From the NCBI GenBank assembly GCA_027576995.1, contig JANBQC010000717.1, positions 1 to 12,755 on the forward strand: a DNA stretch of 12,755 bases, in the 5' to 3' direction. The notes under the pieces were generated by a model. The model searched no databases, had not been told where the DNA came from, and saw only the letters and a program-made list of their open reading frames with translations. The position numbers and the translations under genes were made by a program. Origin of the DNA: Dimargaris cristalligena. Lineage: Eukaryota > Kickxellomycota > Dimargaritomycetes > Dimargaritales > Dimargaritaceae. Shown in pieces: positions 1 through 7,360 of the stretch (position 1 is its first letter; each line of letters opens with the position of its first letter).

Positions 1-341
1 AAAATAAACATCCCACCGATTTTCCCATACACATATCGGTTAAAACCTTATACAACCAAGCTGAACTTCACCCATATATTGTTTTATTTGCCATTGATCT
101 ATGCCAATACCAACAGCCTTATCTCATTCATCAACTCCATCCAATATTGTTCCGGCAAGTGCAGACAGCAATGCCAGAGTTCCAAGTTACCAGAATTTTA
201 CTATTCTTTATTATTCTTCACATAAAAAATACCCAAAGTTATACTGAACTGAGGAAGAGAATAGGACAATATAAGTTACATACAGTCCGAGTTTTTCCAT
301 GGTCTTATTTTTGTATCACAAGCTAGTTATATAGCTCGAAA
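1..341. other. AT-rich non-coding left edge
   Basis: No open frame of useful length, RNA gene or repeat was seen here. Base composition is AT-rich, like the other spacers in the window. Confidence 0.5.
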
Positions 342-442
342 TTTTCAGTCGAGGTGAAGTCGCAGTAGCCTACTGATCTCGTTATTTTTATCGTTCATTA
401 TCAGCGAGTTGTTTTAGTCGAGGTGAAGTCCAAAGTAGCCTA
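342..442. repeat. Imperfect direct repeat, two copies 69-70 bp apart
   Basis: The 15-base core AGTCGAGGTGAAGTC occurs at 347-361 and again at 416-430. In both copies it is preceded by a T-run and followed two or three bases later by AGTAGCCTA (364-372 and 434-442). The DNA between and after the copies is also loosely similar (TCGTT and TTATTAT-like runs), so this may be a diverged tandem duplication of about 70 bp. It lies just past the 3' end of the minus-strand candidate exon that stops at 494, so it could fall in a 3' UTR. No function is apparent. Confidence 0.75.
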
Positions 443-493
443 AACATGTCTTAAATTCCCGTCGTTTATTATTGTCCAATTCATTATTATTGA

Positions 494-866
494 CTATTTT
501 ACAGATATTATGTCTATAGCATCGACTATTGTGCCCAGTTTATTATATTCTTCTCTTTCAAACAAATGTCTAAAATCCATACTGCTTCGACCCTTAAATC
601 CCCCCATTGGGTTCACAATCAACCTGAACCTCCCGTCGAGTGGCCCGGCTTTAACCCCCAATGACTTAATGCCCGACCCAATCGGTCCACCGGGCCTCGG
701 CGCGACAGAAGTACAGAAACTGCAGCATTTTGCGTGCTTTCGATAGATAGATTTAATGAAATATATATAAAAATCATAGACTAGAAGTGCCCCTTGATAG
801 TGGTTTCGTTGTATAATTCAAATACCCTTCTATACACCAACCACACGGATATCTACGTGGGTACAT
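494..866 (-). CDS. Candidate small two-exon gene, or orphan terminal exon, unknown function
   Basis: A minus-strand frame is free of stops from about 818 down to the TAG at 494-496. Its GC-rich part (about 494-719) reads like real protein: Gly/Pro-rich (RPGGPIGSGIKSLG, PLDGRF, NPMGGFKGR) and then a charged helix-like tail (FRHLFEREEYNKL). One consistent model has exon 1 at 826-866, starting at ATG 866 (MYPRRYPCGWCIEG), a 106-nt GT-AG intron at 720-825 (GTATTT donor, CTGCAG acceptor), and exon 2 at 494-719. The phases match and give 88 residues. The proposed ATG is only five bases past the stop of the neighbouring large gene, which is odd for a fungus. The block may instead be the last exon of that gene, reached through an unrecognised splice or a frameshift. 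No family was recognised. I trust the exon more than the gene model. Confidence 0.4.
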
Positions 867-871
867 CTTAG

Positions 872-2419
872 TCAGCCCAGCCCCAAGTAACCCAATCCAG
901 TCATCTTCAGAAATGTTTTGCTCATTTTTTTAAGCAAGCGGGGTCGCGGAGTCGATGTAACCGGATTCATCTCCTGAAGCTTCTTTTTGTTTTCCTCCAA
1001 CTGCCCAAAAAAAAAGTTCGAAAATCTAAAGTCATGCGGGGTGACGTTCCATTCCTGGATCGGTGGGTTCTTAGCCCCCCAGAGGACCCGTTGCGGATGG
1101 CGGAGTTTAGCCTCGGGAACGGTCACAAACAGCTCGCCATTTTCGTCGAGCCATTGGTAGTCGGAGTTAAAGTAGGGCAGCATTCCCCATTTGTTCCGGA
1201 GGGGTCGGCCGTCGGGAAGCGTAAATGGTTCCGGTGGGGGAGGTGGCGGCGTCAGCGACGGCGGTTGCAGGAGGGTGGGCCACTGGGATCGGATGAATGC
1301 CGCCGGGGCGTGGAACCCGGCCATATCGAGGTTATGCAAGAACCCGCTCAGGTCATCCCGGAGGTCCGGGTCCTGGGCGGTTAGCCAGCGGTCTTTGAAG
1401 TAAAAAAAGGGCAGCAGGGCTTCCAGATGGTCGGTTCGTTTCGCCAACGCGGCGAGAATCGCGACAAAATGGGAGTGTTTGTACACCAGTCCCATGGTGT
1501 CGTACACCTTACCACTGGAATGGCGTGAGGCTTGCGTGGCATACTCACTGACTAGGCGGAAATAGGTCATGATTTCGGACCAATAGACATCCCCCGGTTC
1601 AGATTGACCGTCGGTTGGCGGAGGGTTTGCTGACGATGGTTCCGATTGTGACGTAGACGGCACCGGTTCGGGGGGTCGGGGGTCGGTTAAGGGCGAGTTG
1701 GATGGCAATAATGAGGGTACCGCCTGCATATAGAGACGCCATAGACCTATAGTGATAACCTGGTCGAATATATCTTCAAAGACCCGGCGATCCCGGTTCA
1801 AATAGGATCTTAGGGTATGCGTTTGCAATTCCCCCCTGGCGGTACTCCCCCAGTTCAACAACGGTAATAAGTTACTCGGGTGGGCGGAAGCAAGCCATTT
1901 TATCAAATCAGCCAACATGCTCCCCGTCGCTCGACTCGCTAGGGGGAATTCCGCTTGAAATACAACCCAGACCAGGGAACTTAGGCGGATCGCCTGGCGA
2001 TTATTATAGTCAAACAGGCCAGTTTCGGCGTTATCCTTCATAAACGCAGTGTAGTCGGCTACAAGCTGTCGGTTGGAACTAGGAGGGCCTAAATGGTTTT
2101 GGGCATTGATGTGGCCGCGCTGGATAGCTTCTTCCATGGAGCCCAATGCGGACCGAACATCCCGCAAGTAAATGTCCCAAGTTTCGAGGGGAGCAATGAG
2201 CGCCCAGAGTTGGAGATGGCGGTCGCAGGCCTGCTGCTCCACTGCGATATGTTTTAGTCGGCTGGATGTATAGGTCCAATGTATAACAAACTGTTTCGGG
2301 GTGTATTTGAATAGATGTAGGATTGTTCGGTTGACATGGGGATTCAATAATAATAGGCGATATAGGAGGCTAGTACGGTTAGTATATACTATATAGGGAT
2401 GCAGATGCAGTAGTATCAT
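872..2419 (-). CDS. Hypothetical protein, main coding exon (possibly of a secreted protein)
   Basis: This is a long uninterrupted minus-strand frame of 515 codons from the first in-frame ATG at 2419. No known domain was recognised. The middle contains a Pro/Ser-rich linker (around PSTSQSEPSSANPPPTDGQ) and later a run of prolines (TPPPPPPEP). These separate a helix-rich N-terminal part from an aromatic and charged C-terminal part (RPLRNKWGMLPYFNSDYQWL, FVTVPEAK). The tail is basic (RPRLLKKMSK). The first 40 or so codons (about 2290-2419) are AT-rich and give a Leu/Tyr/His-rich sequence, unlike the GC-richer rest. That stretch also contains TACTAAC followed by TAG (2370-2384), so it may be an intron. 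In that case the true N-terminus would be the signal-peptide exon at 2536-2718. One phase-consistent join is donor GT at 2555 to an acceptor ending at 2242, giving about 510 residues. A second is donor GT at 2559 to an acceptor ending at 2291. Both donors (GTCAAT, GTGGGT) are weak. The coding nature is well supported; the 5' structure is not. Confidence 0.72.
   Translation of the reverse strand: MILLHLHPYIVYTNRTSLLYRLLLLNPHVNRTILHLFKYTPKQFVIHWTYTSSRLKHIAVEQQACDRHLQLWALIAPLETWDIYLRDVRSALGSMEEAIQRGHINAQNHLGPPSSNRQLVADYTAFMKDNAETGLFDYNNRQAIRLSSLVWVVFQAEFPLASRATGSMLADLIKWLASAHPSNLLPLLNWGSTARGELQTHTLRSYLNRDRRVFEDIFDQVITIGLWRLYMQAVPSLLPSNSPLTDPRPPEPVPSTSQSEPSSANPPPTDGQSEPGDVYWSEIMTYFRLVSEYATQASRHSSGKVYDTMGLVYKHSHFVAILAALAKRTDHLEALLPFFYFKDRWLTAQDPDLRDDLSGFLHNLDMAGFHAPAAFIRSQWPTLLQPPSLTPPPPPPEPFTLPDGRPLRNKWGMLPYFNSDYQWLDENGELFVTVPEAKLRHPQRVLWGAKNPPIQEWNVTPHDFRFSNFFFGQLEENKKKLQEMNPVTSTPRPRLLKKMSKTFLKMTGLGYLGLG
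2378..2384 (-). other. Perfect TACTAAC branch-point-like motif
   Basis: The minus strand reads TACTAAC, the optimal fungal branch-point sequence, and is followed eight bases later by an AG (2370-2371). It sits inside the AT-rich start of the large open frame. A second acceptor-like site (AAATTCAG, AG at 2439-2440), with a CTAAT upstream of it, lies nearby. These are the main signs that the 5' end of the large frame may be intronic. A seven-base motif can occur by chance. Confidence 0.4.
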
Positions 2420-2535
2420 GAGCAATATATGGAGTGTTCTGAATTTTATTCAATGTGGCATTAGCATGCTCGATTAGCAGGTCAGTAAAGCACAGGCGCA
2501 AAACCTAGTTTAGACCAACTAAATAGCGAACAAGT

Positions 2536-2718
2536 TTATATATATAATAATTGACCCACATTCTCGGGAGTACGGGGAAATAATGGTCTCGAAGGGGCGG
2601 GCCGCGAAGGCTCCGGCACTGGGGGAAGATCACTTGCTGGTCGCAAATTACCAGCATAATCCATTGCCCCAACAAATGAAAGGGCTACCAGACCAAGAAC
2701 AAGTGCCGACGACTTCAT
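2536..2718 (-). CDS. Short secreted proline-rich protein or signal-peptide exon
   Basis: A 60-codon frame opens with a textbook signal peptide: MKSS, then a hydrophobic core (ALVLGLVALSFV), then a small-residue site (GA) near residue 18. The predicted mature part is Pro/Arg-rich (DLPPVPEPSRPAPSRP) with no cysteines. The 50 bases before the ATG on the minus strand are pyrimidine-rich (CTCTCATTCTCCC), as in many fungal 5' leaders. As it stands the frame ends after TPENVGQLLYI in an AT-rich TATATATAA. That tail looks intronic, with possible donors at 2559 (GTGGGT) and 2555 (GTCAAT). It is therefore either a complete 60-residue secreted peptide or, more likely, exon 1 of the large gene at 872-2419. 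The sequence supports entry into the secretory pathway; no function can be named. Confidence 0.6.
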   Translation of the reverse strand: MKSSALVLGLVALSFVGAMDYAGNLRPASDLPPVPEPSRPAPSRPLFPRTPENVGQLLYI

Positions 2719-2808
2719 AGTAGGTAAATGAACGAAGGGAGAATGAGAGAATTAGCTTGTAGATATCGATGTGTTTCCGAGACTGAAATAATAAAAATTA
2801 AGCAAGGG

Positions 2809-2816
2809 TATAAAAT
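2809..2816 (+). promoter_or_regulatory. TATA-like box upstream of the 2911 frame
   Basis: The plus strand has GGGTATAAAATAAAG. It lies about 100 bases before the ATG at 2911, a reasonable distance for a fungal promoter, but the spacer is AT-rich and such matches are common by chance. Confidence 0.25.
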
Positions 2817-2910
2817 AAAGGTGCTAAGCGAATAGGGTCTGTGGCATATATATATATCTAATCGCTCTGGTCTACAATTGTTGGCTTTTATGGATTAAAA
2901 TTAAATAGAA

Positions 2911-3135
2911 ATGCTGGAAGCAATACTTCGCATACTACTACAGCATCCGCTATTTTCGACTTACAGTGAGAAGGATGAGTGTCCCGTTAGGTCCCTGTAC
3001 TTCATACTGTACAACAAGTCAATTGGAGAGTCTGGCAATGTCAACTGTCAAGACAGTACAATTGCATTTACCGCCCTATCATTTTGCATCTTATTGACCG
3101 AAAACAGTGATCATCCGACAAGAGGACTTAGTTGA
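2911..3135 (+). CDS. Possible small hypothetical protein, 74 codons
   Basis: This is an ATG-started frame with A at -3 and a TATA-like box about 100 bases upstream. The product is MLEAILRILLQHPLF followed by a mixed sequence with three cysteines and no recognisable domain. There are no introns, no codon bias that sets it apart, and it lies alone in a long spacer. It also covers a small perfect hairpin (ACTGTC-AA-GACAGT, 3044-3057). Frames of this length arise by chance in DNA of this composition, so it is listed only as a candidate. Confidence 0.22.
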   Translation: MLEAILRILLQHPLFSTYSEKDECPVRSLYFILYNKSIGESGNVNCQDSTIAFTALSFCILLTENSDHPTRGLS

Positions 3136-4435
3136 CTTAATGGGTATACATATTAGCAGTGTGATTAGTTAAGCCATTGTCGTACCCCCAACAGCCGCTT
3201 ACCGCCCACTAAGATGTGAAGTGGAATCAAGCATTATATTCATTTAATTATAGCGTGTTTGTTTTTTGGTTTTTTGTCTATGAAATGGGCCGTCTAATGG
3301 TTTCCATATACCATATACCATATACACCACACCAACTACTATTATGAACATGAATCCTCCCCTTGGCAACTAGTTACACCAACCATTCGGTTTTCACAGG
3401 AGAGTGAAAAAAGCCTTATGGAGCCATGAATCGGGGTGACCGACTTGTTTCCAAATAGGCCGCGACGCTGCTTGCATATAATAGCCAACTTCTATATAAT
3501 GCCGGTTGCCTTACCAACAGTGGCAGTATAATAACAATGTTAACTTCCTTGGAAGCCCCATGAGCGGCGAGGTGTCTTTAGTCTGGCTTAAAAAGGGCGC
3601 CCGAATCACTCTATTCTATACTCATAGGGATCGCCTAAGACCAGCTGGTCTTCTTGTGATTAGGGTTAGACAAGGGCATCAAATATGGCCATTTCTAGGT
3701 GAGAAGGTGTAATAAGTGGTAGCACACGGACATCCTCCCCCTCCCTTCACTCCCTCCGCCATTAAAGAACATTGACCTAAGGGTATCTTGACGCTCAATC
3801 GACGCCTCATTTATTTAAAGACTTCTATTTTCGGTACTATGACTGCGCTTCATTGATTCATGACATACATACACTCTCTCTCTATCTCTCGCTTTGAAAA
3901 CGATAAAAGGCATAGGAATATAGCATTAACTTCCGAGTGCGCAGGTGTGGAGTACAGCTACATGACCCCCCATTACACTCTTCTTTCTCAAGACTAGTCG
4001 TCCAATCAAAGATCACATTTCTATATTCGGCTTTTGAAAGTACCCAGTACATCCAACCTCATCTATATTAATGGGGTAGTTATAAAAGTGGATCAAACAT
4101 TTATATAAACTGTATTTGTCAAAAAAAGTGTAGGAAACTGAGACATTCAGAAGATAGTTTTATATAAATAAAACTAATGTAAGTTCCAAGATGCAAGCAA
4201 GCGTTCTATTTATTTTATAGCGTGAAAAAAAATAACAAGGGATTCTTATAAATAGCAAACGGAAAAAATCTACATGTCACCATCAGTCCTGCAGGATAAT
4301 TAGGGCATAGCCATCGTAACTAAGAGTATAACACCGCCGGTCTATAGAATAGAAAAAGAGGCAAGGGGTTGGACGCTGGGTGATCTAAGGAAGGCGATTA
4401 TTGAATTGTTATTTTTAATAATAATAATAAAAAGT
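3136..4435. other. Intergenic region with simple repeats, no convincing gene
   Basis: This spacer of about 1.3 kb is AT-rich. It contains the CCATATA triplet repeat listed separately, a CT-rich stretch around 3871-3893, A/T homopolymer runs, and an AAT trinucleotide run at 4417-4430 just past the stop of the minus-strand gene ending at 4436. A stop-free plus-strand stretch ends in TAA at 3710-3712 (68 codons before it); it lacks an ATG near its start and contains MSGEVSLVWLKKGAR. I cannot support it as a gene. Confidence 0.5.
3304..3324. repeat. Three tandem copies of CCATATA
   Basis: Three perfect 7-base copies sit head to tail at 3304-3310, 3311-3317 and 3318-3324. This is a minor simple repeat in non-coding DNA. 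Confidence 0.85.
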
Positions 4436-6889
4436 CTATCGGCGTCTCTTTTTACGCTTCGATGGTTTGGCGCCGGACAGGCTATTATTATTGACTATAC
4501 TAGAGGCTGCATCTAAAATAAAGTGGGCCAGTTGGGCATTTACGGTCGTATCACTACTACCCATCGGATCCCCCGCCGACACCGGGGTGGGAACGGGTAT
4601 GGGAAACTCCCCGTTGGCACTGGGGGCGGTTCGGGCATACACGCGATTACGATAAATCAACTGATCGATAAATTCGGGATCATTAAGGTCGTCGTCGGTA
4701 TACACAAACCGCTGGATTTGAACGACGGGCGGGATAGATGAATCCAGGCTGATGTTGCTACTACTACAGCTACCGTCGCCTAACGACGGAGGCACAACGA
4801 ATTCCGGGGAGATGGCTAAAAGGGGGTCGGATGAAGTAGACGAGGCCAGGGCTAAAGGTGGGGCTTGGACTTGGGTTTGGGTTTGGGTTTGGGTTGGGTG
4901 GAGATTCGATATCCGCGGTGATTCGGCGGGTGTCACCGGATTTTTGAGGCATGATTTAAGTGGGGGGAAGGTGGTCGTCGGGGCATCCGGCACCTCTTCG
5001 TCCGTATTCGTCTCAGCAAACACCGTGAGTTTAGGATTCCATCGAATCCGGCGCCGGTGATCTACCGACAGGGTAGGCGCGGGGGAATCGCTTGTCCCGG
5101 CCCCGACAGTTGGTGAACCATTGGAATGGGGCGGGGTCAGATCATTGGCGGGAATAGTAGGGGATGTCTCGTCATCATCGACCTCCATCGCCTCACCATC
5201 GACTATTTCACCTGTAGCTGCGTCGGTGTGATCGGTCACCCCCGTTTCAGGTTCATCAACCGCGCCAATATCTTCCCAGCCGTCGTCGTCGTTGTCGTTA
5301 TCGTCCAGGCCCAGCTCATCAATCGTGGCATCATCCTCTAATTCTGAAGCCCCCAAGGGGGGGCTAACCGGTCGGGGGATGTCTTTGCAAACCACCACCA
5401 ATTCCAACGGACATTGGTTCGATTTTTCATTGAACAGGGTGTTACTGGCAGTGATCTTGCGTACTTCCGCCGCGGTGAGTCCCGCTAGACCTTTAGCGGA
5501 TGGGGATGCGCCTTCTTGAGACTTCTGGGCCCGGGCTTTAGCCAGCCGACCGGAAGGGGTGACCGTCGTGGTAGCAACCATTGTTTTGGGCACCGTGGCC
5601 CCAGAAATGGCGTTGGATTTAACACTGGCGAGTCGATTGCTGCTTCGGAGTGCTATCCGCGAACTCCGGCGCTCAGTGGTTGTGCCCTGGACTGGAATCG
5701 TGGGCTCCGAGAGGAGTTGGGATGGGGACAGTCCGGCTGCTGGGGGGTCAGACGAGGCCACTGGCTCTGCTGTTGGAGACTGTAGTGGCGGTGGTGATGA
5801 CGATGGTGGCGGTGATAGTGTTGTTGCTATTGTTGTTGATTGCACCGATGGTAGCGAAGGTAAAGCACACGCTATGGAGTTGATCACGGAGGGGTTTGGA
5901 ATGATCTCTATTTGAGGCAAGTAGTCCAAGGATTCCAAGGAGGTGTGTGGTGAATCTAAGGTGGATATAGGCAGCGCCGGCTTGGACGACCTGAGGGTGG
6001 CCATGACGGCACTGGTTGATAAAGGAATACCCATTGCGGCAGAGGATGGCTCACTATCGCCTAGATCGCTGGTTGCGCTGGTGGAGGAAGGCTCGTCGCT
6101 GGAAACGCCGGCCAATAAATTGCTGAGAGGGATATCTGTAGGGGCTGCTTCCGTCGTTGGTGCGGGCTCCGATAATGGCACATACGAATTAAGAAGAGCT
6201 GTCGAAGGGAGTATTTCACTAATAGGCGGAGTTGCAGTTAAAAGCGAATGGGGGTCGGAATGCGTAGAAGGCGAAACTATGGAGGTAGCGGAACAGGGCT
6301 GGGGTGTTCTAGTTTCAGCAAGCGGGGCGGTACTTAAGAGCCGAAACTCCGACGAGATGAGAGGGGACTCAAGCGGAGATAAGGTGGTAGTAGGGTCACT
6401 CGTAGCGGCCTCGATCGCTGCAACAGACAAGGTTTCAGGTGGCGAGTCATGGGCGGCGGTGTCATAGTTCGTAGGGGGCACTGCTGCTAGTGGTGGTGGC
6501 AGTGGGGGCGCCCAGGGTCCCCCCTGACTGCAGTCGGTGTCGTTTAATAATGCGGTCATAGTGACCGCGGCAGCGGTGGGAGTATCGGTGGGAGCGGCCA
6601 GGGTTCGCGCAGGGACCGGGAGAATCGCGGTAGGGTTATCCCCCAAGTCCGTATGCGGGGGGTCGTCCCGCGGGAACCGGAGTGGACTCGGGTGCGCTGC
6701 CAGGGAATGGACGGATGGCCGTTTGGCCGATGCGGAAGTGAAAGGAGAGCTTAAAGGCAGGTCGTCGTCGTCGTCAGTAGTGGTGGTGGCCCGCTTCGGA
6801 GGCCTTACCGCTGGTATTATTGCCAAAGCGGGCCGAGTAGTAGTGGGACTGGACGAGGCAGGGGGATCCAAAGCAGTGGGGTCTGTCAT
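4436..6889 (-). CDS. Ser/Thr/Pro-rich, largely disordered, probably nuclear protein
   Basis: A single minus-strand frame of 817 codons starts at ATG 6889, the first in-frame ATG, in a good context (GCTACCATGA). The first 430 residues or so are low-complexity Ser/Thr/Pro/Ala and almost certainly disordered. Residues about 471-511 look more ordered (LTAAEVRKITASNTLFNEK, then ELVVVCKDIPRPVSPP). They are followed by an acidic stretch at about 515-575 (DDNDNDDDGWED, MEVDDDE). At 612-617 is RRRIRW, and RIRW fits the RVxF-type protein phosphatase 1 docking pattern. At 646-649 is SCLK, one residue off the SILK docking pattern. Four TQ dipeptides lie at 666-673. A second ordered-looking patch is FVYTDDDLNDPEFIDQLIYR, starting near 728. 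The protein ends in KPSKRKKRRR, a strong nuclear localisation signal. No catalytic domain was seen. A scaffold or regulator in the nucleus is an inference. The long frame and skewed composition make the coding call firm even though the family is unknown. Confidence 0.82.
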   Translation of the reverse strand: MTDPTALDPPASSSPTTTRPALAIIPAVRPPKRATTTTDDDDDLPLSSPFTSASAKRPSVHSLAAHPSPLRFPRDDPPHTDLGDNPTAILPVPARTLAAPTDTPTAAAVTMTALLNDTDCSQGGPWAPPLPPPLAAVPPTNYDTAAHDSPPETLSVAAIEAATSDPTTTLSPLESPLISSEFRLLSTAPLAETRTPQPCSATSIVSPSTHSDPHSLLTATPPISEILPSTALLNSYVPLSEPAPTTEAAPTDIPLSNLLAGVSSDEPSSTSATSDLGDSEPSSAAMGIPLSTSAVMATLRSSKPALPISTLDSPHTSLESLDYLPQIEIIPNPSVINSIACALPSLPSVQSTTIATTLSPPPSSSPPPLQSPTAEPVASSDPPAAGLSPSQLLSEPTIPVQGTTTERRSSRIALRSSNRLASVKSNAISGATVPKTMVATTTVTPSGRLAKARAQKSQEGASPSAKGLAGLTAAEVRKITASNTLFNEKSNQCPLELVVVCKDIPRPVSPPLGASELEDDATIDELGLDDNDNDDDGWEDIGAVDEPETGVTDHTDAATGEIVDGEAMEVDDDETSPTIPANDLTPPHSNGSPTVGAGTSDSPAPTLSVDHRRRIRWNPKLTVFAETNTDEEVPDAPTTTFPPLKSCLKNPVTPAESPRISNLHPTQTQTQTQVQAPPLALASSTSSDPLLAISPEFVVPPSLGDGSCSSSNISLDSSIPPVVQIQRFVYTDDDLNDPEFIDQLIYRNRVYARTAPSANGEFPIPVPTPVSAGDPMGSSDTTVNAQLAHFILDAASSIVNNNSLSGAKPSKRKKRRR
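4871..4894. repeat. Hexanucleotide TTGGGT repeat inside the coding frame
   Basis: Four perfect copies of TTGGGT run on the plus strand. On the coding (minus) strand they read ACCCAA and encode the (Thr-Gln)4 tract of the disordered protein. Because the unit is a multiple of three, copy-number changes would keep the frame. Confidence 0.85.
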
Positions 6890-7222
6890 GGTAGCCGACA
6901 CGAACAATGTGGGAGGCGAATCTACTAATAGAGGGATTTTTGTGGCGGGATGAGCTCGGCCCGCTATAGTGAAGTATTACGGGGAATAATGCGAGAATAG
7001 AAGTGGATTCGGAAGGACGCCTAGGAACATAAGGCCGGGCTTTATACAAGCGAAAGAGGCGTCGTCCCCAAACTAGTGGGGGGATTGAACTCAAAGTAAA
7101 CTTCCAAGGGAAAAAAATAGTAAAATGAGTAAGTAAATGCGCAGACCCCTCCTTACTGCTACAGCTACAGAACCGAGTAGGTGGAATATTAGACGAAGAA
7201 TAAGAAGAGGAAGGGATATACA
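6890..7222. promoter_or_regulatory. Spacer between divergent frames, likely 5' UTR and promoter of the minus-strand gene
   Basis: These 333 bases lie between the start of the disordered-protein gene (minus, 6889) and the small plus-strand frame at 7223. They must hold the leader and core promoter of the minus-strand gene. I see no convincing TATA box or CCAAT element. The last part before 7223 is purine-rich on the plus strand. Confidence 0.4.
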
Positions 7223-7360
7223 ATGAATGAGGTGGCTATGGAAGACGTGGATATTAACAACGAGTTAGCGAAGCTCATTCAGCATAACTTTATTGAGCAA
7301 AGAAGGAAGGGAAAGCATAGCCATAGTTACTCCCTGAGCATATTTGGGATGAATCCCTGA
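7223..7360 (+). CDS. Candidate 45-residue microprotein, divergent from the disordered-protein gene
   Basis: A short frame begins at ATG 7223 with A at -3 and ends in TGA at 7358. The product starts MNEVAMEDVDINNELAKLI and continues QHNFIEQRRKGKHSHSY before ending FGMNP. It is charged, balanced and helix-forming, with an acidic N-terminus and a basic middle, and reads more like protein than most spacer frames here. No family was recognised. No good donor (GTAAG/GTGAG) lies inside, so it is either complete or chance. Its position opposite the minus-strand gene would suit a shared promoter. Frames of 45 codons are common by chance, so support is modest. Confidence 0.3.
   Translation: MNEVAMEDVDINNELAKLIQHNFIEQRRKGKHSHSYSLSIFGMNP

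Noticed and set aside
510..746. 78-codon plus-strand frame with a Pro-rich product
   Set aside because: It lies antisense to the better minus-strand frame at 494-719, and its Pro/Leu-rich composition is what the complement of Gly-rich coding DNA would give.
3044..3057. ACTGTC-AA-GACAGT inverted repeat as a terminator or binding site
   Set aside because: Six-base arms with a two-base loop are expected by chance in this length, and nothing nearby gives it a role.
4871..4899. TTTGGG-like array resembling a telomere repeat
   Set aside because: It is only four units, lies in the middle of a long coding frame and encodes Thr-Gln, so it is a coding microsatellite and not telomeric.
4467..6953. Several plus-strand frames of 60-170 codons
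   Set aside because: They are shadows of the 817-codon minus-strand gene. Their Val/Gly/Ser-rich products mirror its Ser/Thr/Pro-rich codons.
6774..7223. 149-codon minus-strand frame overlapping the start of the disordered-protein gene
   Set aside because: It overlaps the GC-rich 5' coding part in another frame, and its composition is random over the AT-rich spacer.
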